Assembly: GCF_003010965.1 (NCBI RefSeq) | Contig: NZ_PGGM01000001.1 | Coordinates: forward strand, 1-64,000 | Length of the DNA stretch: 64,000 bases | Origin: Phyllobacterium sophorae | Lineage (GTDB): Bacteria > Pseudomonadota > Alphaproteobacteria > Rhizobiales > Rhizobiaceae | Direction of reading: 5' to 3' | Part shown: positions 60,314 through 64,000 of the stretch, piece by piece | Numbering within the stretch: position 1 is the stretch's first letter | Layout of the letters: the number at the start of each line of letters is the position of its first letter | Made by a program: the position numbers and the translations under genes | The notes under the pieces: model-generated | The model's database searches: none | Told to the model about the DNA's origin: nothing | Seen by the model: the letters and a program-made list of their open reading frames with translations, nothing else

Positions 60314-60421
60314 ATTCAGCCTTATGAGGTAGCTGGTGCGGTTTTTGAGAACCGGAGCAAGGTGGATTTTTCCCCCATGAGCACCGGAAGCGCAGAAAAC
60401 TGCATCCGGCATCCGTCAGGG
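60314..60421. repeat. 108-bp structured intergenic repeat, copy B
   Basis: The element lies between the convergent ends of zapA (60300) and the ABC-F gene (60429). It aligns gaplessly with copy A at 56169-56276 (83 of 108 identical by my count). The outer arms (ccttatgag and ccgtcaggg) are less perfect than in copy A, but the inner caccggaagcgc and agaaccggagc parts are kept. Together the copies show a family that spreads or is conserved in intergenic sites. Confidence 0.7.
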
Positions 60422-60428
60422 TCGATTC

Positions 60429-62243
60429 TCAACCCTCGATTTCCTCGCGCAGCATCTCGAGCTCAAGCCATTCGTGCTCATATGTTTCGAGGCTGTGACG
60501 CTTCTTGCCGATCTCTTCGACGGTCTTGTTGAAAAGCGCCGCATTTTTCGTGAACAGTTCAGGGTCGGCCAGCTTCTTCTCGAGTAAAGCAATCTCTGCG
60601 TGCAATGTTTCAATTTTTTCAGGCAAGGTTTCAAGTGCGAACTTCTGCTTGTAGGAAAGCTTGCGCTTCTCCTCGCGTTGCGCCGGGGTTTTCTCCGGCT
60701 GAGCACCGGCGGCTTGCGGCTTGGCGCTCTTCAAATCCTTGCGCGTTGCGAGCGCTTCCTTCCGTTGCGCCAGCATGTCGGTATAGCCGCCGGCATATTC
60801 CAGCCAGCGTCCGCTACCTTCTGGCGCAATCACCGATGTCACCGTCCGGTCGAGGAAATCGCGGTCATGGCTGACGAGAAGCACGGTGCCCGCAAATCCG
60901 GCGACCAATTCCTGCAACAAGTCCAGCGTTTCCATGTCGAGATCGTTGGTTGGCTCATCGAGCACCAGCAGATTGGCCGGACGGGCCAGTACCCGCGCCA
61001 GCATAAGGCGCGCGCGCTCACCACCGGAAAGTTCGCGGATCGGCGTGCGCAGTTGCTCAGGCTGAAACAGGAAGTCCTTCATATAGGAGGCAACATGGCG
61101 CTGCTCGCCATTGACGACGACATTCTCGCCGCGCCCGTCGGTCAGATAATCCGAAAGCGTCTGTTCCAGATTGAGGCCGTCGCGCCTTTGGTCAAGAACG
61201 GCTATTTCAAGATTGGTGCCGAGCTTGACGACGCCGCTGTCAGGCGCGAGCAACCCCGTCAGCATTGATAGGAGCGTCGTCTTGCCGGCACCATTGGGCC
61301 CAACGAAGCCGACGCAGTTTCCGCGCTGGATCCGCGTCGAGAAATCGTTGACCAGCACATTGCTGCCATAGGCTTTGACGAGGTGTTCCGCCTCAATCAC
61401 GAGTTTGCCGGATTCCTTCGCATCACTCGCCTTCAAGACGGCCTTGCCTTGGGCGCCGCGATGATTGCGGAATTCGCTGCGCATGGATTGCAGTTCGCCG
61501 AGCCGGCGCATGTTGCGCTTGCGCCGGGCCGTCACGCCGTAGCGCAGCCAATGTTCTTCGCGCACGATCTGGCGGCCGAGCTTGTGCAGGTCGCGCTCTT
61601 CCTCCTCAAGCACCTTGTCGCGCCATTCCTCGAAAAAGCCAAATCCCTGGTCCAGTCGCTTCGTGACGCCGCGGTCGAGCCAGATCGTCGACCGGCTGAC
61701 ATTCTCCAGGAAGCGCCTGTCGTGCGAGATCACCACAATGGCCGAGCGTATCTGGCGTAATTCGTCCTCCAGCCATTCGATCGTTGTCAGGTCGAGATGG
61801 TTGGTGGGCTCGTCGAGCAACAGTATGTCGGGCTGTGGTGCCAGGACTTTGGCCAATGCCGCACGGCGCGTCTCGCCGCCCGAAAGATTGTCGGGCTTTT
61901 CTTCGCCCGTCAGGCCGAGATGCTCCAACAGATAGCTGACACGGTAGAGATCGTCCGCGGGTCCAAGCCCCGCCTCGACATAGGCCCGAACATTGGCAAA
62001 GCCCTCCATGTCGGGGGCCTGCGCCAGATAACGTACGGTAACGCCGGGATGCTTGAACACCTCGCCATCCGTTGGCGCGACGAAGCCGGCGGCAATCTTC
62101 AGCAGTGTGGATTTACCCGATCCGTTGCGTCCAACAAGCGCAATGCGGTCGCCTTCGCTGACGGAAATGGCAGCCTCACTTAAAAGCGGCGTACCGCCGA
62201 ATGTCAGTGCAATCCGGTCAAGGCGAAGAAGGGGTGGAGCCAT
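60429..62243 (-). CDS. uup: ABC-F family ATPase (Uup-like)
   Basis: This 604-residue soluble protein has two ABC domains without membrane segments, the ABC-F layout. Motifs: Walker A GRNGSGKSTLLKIAAGFV and GPNGAGKTTLLSMLTGLL; signature LSGGETRRAALAKVL and LSGGERARLMLARVL; Walker B ILLLDEPTNHLDL and LLVLDEPTNDLDM. A C-terminal coiled coil (about 505-604) follows, as in Uup. ABC-F factors bind ribosomes or, for Uup, affect DNA recombination and transposon excision. ATG 62243 (MAPPLLRLDR) is preferred; the frame is open to 62273. It is convergent with zapA, with the copy B repeat between them. Confidence 0.93.
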   Translation of the reverse strand: MAPPLLRLDRIALTFGGTPLLSEAAISVSEGDRIALVGRNGSGKSTLLKIAAGFVAPTDGEVFKHPGVTVRYLAQAPDMEGFANVRAYVEAGLGPADDLYRVSYLLEHLGLTGEEKPDNLSGGETRRAALAKVLAPQPDILLLDEPTNHLDLTTIEWLEDELRQIRSAIVVISHDRRFLENVSRSTIWLDRGVTKRLDQGFGFFEEWRDKVLEEEERDLHKLGRQIVREEHWLRYGVTARRKRNMRRLGELQSMRSEFRNHRGAQGKAVLKASDAKESGKLVIEAEHLVKAYGSNVLVNDFSTRIQRGNCVGFVGPNGAGKTTLLSMLTGLLAPDSGVVKLGTNLEIAVLDQRRDGLNLEQTLSDYLTDGRGENVVVNGEQRHVASYMKDFLFQPEQLRTPIRELSGGERARLMLARVLARPANLLVLDEPTNDLDMETLDLLQELVAGFAGTVLLVSHDRDFLDRTVTSVIAPEGSGRWLEYAGGYTDMLAQRKEALATRKDLKSAKPQAAGAQPEKTPAQREEKRKLSYKQKFALETLPEKIETLHAEIALLEKKLADPELFTKNAALFNKTVEEIGKKRHSLETYEHEWLELEMLREEIEG

Positions 62244-62343
62244 GAAAATTTTCAGTTCTGGGAGTTGGAGCAACGATCGGAAGCCAGCCGTGGCACCCGA
62301 ACATGCGCCTTGTCGGCGAGAATGCCGCCTCTGTCAAATGAAA

Positions 62344-62364
62344 CAGGCCGGAAATTCCGGCCTG
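62344..62364 (-). terminator. Hairpin after the first glycine-zipper gene
   Basis: caggccggaa (62344-62353) and ttccggcctg (62355-62364) form a 10-bp perfect arm pair with a one-base centre, so the physical loop would be five bases. On the minus strand the downstream tttcattt run follows. It is 27 bp after the stop of the gene at 62392. Confidence 0.7.
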
Positions 62365-62391
62365 TCTCGAATTAATCCGGCAAAGCTCCGG

Positions 62392-62718
62392 TCAGTAACC
62401 GCCGCCATAGCCGCCGCCGCTACCCTCGCAGGGAGCAGTATAAATCGAACCATCACGGCGCTGGTAACGGCATAAATTCTGATCCTGCCCGCGCGGCGTC
62501 GTCGCCGTTCCGACAGCAGCACCGAGCAGCGCGCCACCGGCGGCACCGACAATCGTGCTCTTCGTGTCACGTCCCAGAGCCTGTCCGGCCAGCGCACCAA
62601 CGCCGCCGCCAATCAAGGCACCCGTCCCGGCACGCTGATTCTGCTCACTTGTTGCACAACCGGCAACAGATACTGCCAGAAGCGCTGAAACCGCTACGGC
62701 GGTAAGACGAAATCTCAT
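62392..62718 (-). CDS. Glycine-zipper outer-membrane-type lipoprotein
   Basis: This 108-residue protein has a lipoprotein signal (TAVAVSALLAVSVAGC, lipid Cys near residue 20) and then a glycine zipper: AGTGALIGGGVGALAGQALG and STIVGAAGGALLGAAVGTAT. Its end has a YQRRDGSIYTAPCEG motif. Such proteins form helical oligomers in or near the outer membrane, and are of unknown function. ATG 62718 has a GAGAGGATTAAAT sequence before it. It is a paralogue of the next gene, with the same layout and the same kind of terminator. Confidence 0.85.
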   Translation of the reverse strand: MRFRLTAVAVSALLAVSVAGCATSEQNQRAGTGALIGGGVGALAGQALGRDTKSTIVGAAGGALLGAAVGTATTPRGQDQNLCRYQRRDGSIYTAPCEGSGGGYGGGY

Positions 62719-62805
62719 ATTTAATCCTCTCAATTCATATAAGTGCGGCACGATCCTGCTTACCTAATGCGGCAGAAGAAAGATCGTTCCTGTTCACCGA
62801 AACAG

Positions 62806-62829
62806 AACAGGCCGGAAGTCCGGCCTGTT
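62806..62829 (-). terminator. Hairpin after the second glycine-zipper gene
   Basis: aacaggccgg (62806-62815) and ccggcctgtt (62820-62829) form a 10-bp perfect stem with a 4-base loop. It closely resembles the hairpin at 62344 and lies 25 bp beyond the stop of the gene at 62855. A weak T-run (ctgttt) follows on the minus strand. Confidence 0.65.
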
Positions 62830-62854
62830 TGCAATGCGCTTGCGCTTGAAGTTA

Positions 62855-63136
62855 TTAACGGCAAGGAGCCCGATAACGTTCGCCGTAGCGGTTTTGATAA
62901 GTGCAGTAGCCGCTGGAGCGCGGATTGGTTGCAGCGCCAACAAGAGCACCACCGGCGCCACCAATCGCAGCACCCGCCAAAGCGCCTCTGCCTCCATCAA
63001 TAGCACCACCGGCCAATGCGCCCAAGGCGGCGCCACCGACGCCATAACCAGCAACGCGCTGATCGCTAGTTGTACAACCAGCCACCGACAAAGCCAAAAG
63101 CCCTGCAACTGCTATTGTAGACAAACTTTTCAACAT
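62855..63136 (-). CDS. Glycine-zipper lipoprotein (paralogue)
   Basis: This 93-residue protein has a lipoprotein signal (STIAVAGLLALSVAGC, lipid Cys near 21) and a glycine zipper: VGGAALGALAGGAIDGGRGA and AGAAIGGAGGALVGAATNPR. The end, SGYCTYQNRYGERYRAPCR, is like the end of its neighbour (YTAPCEG), so both come from one duplication. ATG 63136 has GGAGAGGTCTTCC upstream. It is on the minus strand with thiamine diphosphokinase 94 bp upstream. Confidence 0.85.
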   Translation of the reverse strand: MLKSLSTIAVAGLLALSVAGCTTSDQRVAGYGVGGAALGALAGGAIDGGRGALAGAAIGGAGGALVGAATNPRSSGYCTYQNRYGERYRAPCR

Positions 63137-63229
63137 GGAAGACCTCTCCCGTTTAAAAACCAAACTCACCAGCTTGCGTCCCCAATGCTGTGCCGCAACA
63201 ATTACACTTTCCGCTTTGTTTTACAAGCG

Positions 63230-63865
63230 TTAGGCGATTTGCGGGGCAGCAATCAGGATCGCTTTACCCGAATGGAGCGATACGTGGAGATTTCCACACA
63301 CAGCATTCGATACTGTAAGAGATGAACCGAAAAAAAGTTCCATATTTTTCAAAGGCCAGCGCGCGCCCTCGATCGAAAGCCCCTGCAATGGCGTAAATGC
63401 AACGATGCTGAAGAGCGTCCCGTCGGCAAAATCGAAATCATAAACTCCTGCAACCAGCGGGTGTGCTTCCTCGCTGCCGCTGGAAAGGACAAGCTTGCGT
63501 CCTTCGGCTGCGTGAGCCGTCGCCATCGTCAAATGCAGGAGCGTGTGATCGGCGCGCGATCCGCCGAAAGCGCCGCACAGGATGACTTCGCTGGCGCCGA
63601 GCCTGTAGGCCTCGTTCAATGCAAGCTCGCCATCGGTCATGTCCTTGGCTGCCGGAAATACGACCCGTGGCACATGGGCATACTTTGCCTCAAGCTCCGG
63701 CGATGTCGAATCGAAATCGCCAAGCCACAGCTCGGGTGCGAGACCTAATATGTCAGCGTGTGCGATGCCGCCATCGGCCGCCAGGACGCGCGCGCCGGAG
63801 ACAAGTTGCCGAAGACGGTCGGAGACGTGAACGGTTCCGCCGAGAAGGATAACGAATTTGCTCAT
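63230..63865 (-). CDS. thiN: Thiamine diphosphokinase
   Basis: This 211-residue protein is a thiamine pyrophosphokinase: SKFVILLGGTVHVSDRLRQL at the start, ARVLAADGGIAHADILGLAP, WLGDFDSTSPELEAKYAHVP, AAKDMTDGELALNEAYRLGA and ILCGAFGGSRADHTLLHLTM. The enzyme makes thiamine diphosphate from thiamine and ATP. The D-G-G, G-D-x-D-S and K-D-x-T-D-x-E-x-A motifs are complete. The length is normal. The gene before it on the minus strand is cut by the window edge. No TPP riboswitch is visible in the window. Confidence 0.93.
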   Translation of the reverse strand: MSKFVILLGGTVHVSDRLRQLVSGARVLAADGGIAHADILGLAPELWLGDFDSTSPELEAKYAHVPRVVFPAAKDMTDGELALNEAYRLGASEVILCGAFGGSRADHTLLHLTMATAHAAEGRKLVLSSGSEEAHPLVAGVYDFDFADGTLFSIVAFTPLQGLSIEGARWPLKNMELFFGSSLTVSNAVCGNLHVSLHSGKAILIAAPQIA

Positions 63866-63924
63866 AAAGCGCCCATAGCATGCGGCGGGGCCGGTCGCAT
63901 AGCTTTGATAAAGCTGGGTTGAAA

Positions 63925-64000
63925 CTATCCCGACATGCCGAGGAAAATGGCCATAACTCCGGCAATGGCAACGCCGATGACTAGAACGAGGCTAGGCGAG
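63925..64000 (-). CDS. C-terminal fragment of a membrane protein (partial)
   Basis: A minus-strand frame from the right window edge to a TAG at 63925-63927 reads SPSLVLVIGVAIAGVMAIFL then GMSG. It is one hydrophobic helix with a short polar tail. It lies 59 bp upstream of thiN on the same strand. In related genomes a thiamine-uptake or small membrane-protein gene sits here, but I cannot identify it from so little sequence. Confidence 0.4.
   Translation of the reverse strand, partial: SPSLVLVIGVAIAGVMAIFLGMSG

Noticed and set aside
59349-60428. Search for 6S RNA near zapA
   Set aside because: Some relatives carry ssrS close to zapA, but the only non-coding sequence here is the tkt upstream region and repeat copy B, and neither has the central-bubble pattern of 6S RNA.
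63866-63924. TPP riboswitch upstream of thiN
   Set aside because: The 59-bp gap lacks the CUGAGA motif and the pairing arms of a TPP riboswitch.

Overview
The window looks like chromosomal DNA from an alphaproteobacterium of the order Hyphomicrobiales (Rhizobiales), probably near Phyllobacteriaceae, Brucellaceae or Rhizobiaceae. The evidence is the gene content and order: GapR (DUF2312), DUF1244, N-formylglutamate amidohydrolase, DUF1036 and pyruvate kinase together; DUF1192 beside a quinone oxidoreductase; TrcR (DUF1013); tkt-gap-pgk-fba; DUF4164-zapA; a second compact FtsZ; and PhoB-type boxes. The genus cannot be fixed from sequence reading alone. I saw no rRNA, tRNA, CRISPR array or intact mobile element. 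The left edge carries only the 3' end of an IS110-type transposase gene.

Bases 1-15,000 are the most degraded part. They hold Ku, a type IB topoisomerase broken by an in-frame TAG, a PAS-GGDEF-EAL gene broken by a one-base frameshift, a periplasmic amino-acid-binding protein paired with a membrane diguanylate cyclase, a six-gene lipid operon like E. coli ynbABCD plus an acyltransferase (6810-12598), a fumarylacetoacetate-hydrolase-family gene, and a DMT exporter broken by a second in-frame TAG. The lipid operon could encode a nearly complete phospholipid head-group route: acyltransferase, CDP-diacylglycerol synthase, CDP-alcohol transferase, lipid-phosphate phosphatase and hydrolase/methyltransferase.

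Bases 15,000-23,500 are one catabolic unit on the + strand. A XRE-cupin regulator precedes a promoter with an inverted-repeat operator, then a sugar-type ABC importer, a phosphotriesterase-family hydrolase, a GATase-like protein, a PfkB kinase, a BtpA/SgcQ-family protein and an M20 ureido-type amidohydrolase. The substrate is unknown. Bases 23,500-35,000 are mixed accessory and housekeeping genes: a GlxA-type regulator with a divergent SDR, an aldo/keto reductase with a GFA protein, a MarR regulator, a PAS-GGDEF protein, MgtC, a second SDR, a sorbosone-dehydrogenase-like lipoprotein, the compact FtsZ and a HAD phosphatase.

Bases 35,000-64,000 are mostly conserved core genes: gapR, DUF1244, N-formylglutamate hydrolase, DUF1036, pyk, rpmJ, purEK, two divergent DUF465 genes, a MFS transporter, a quinone oxidoreductase, a phytase-like exported protein with a strong four-repeat Pho box, trcR, a WYL regulator, prpE, the glycolytic run tkt-gap-pgk-fbaB (minus strand), DUF4164-zapA, an ABC-F ATPase, two tandem glycine-zipper lipoproteins and thiamine diphosphokinase. 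Two gapless 108-bp copies of a structured intergenic repeat lie at 56169-56276 and 60314-60421.
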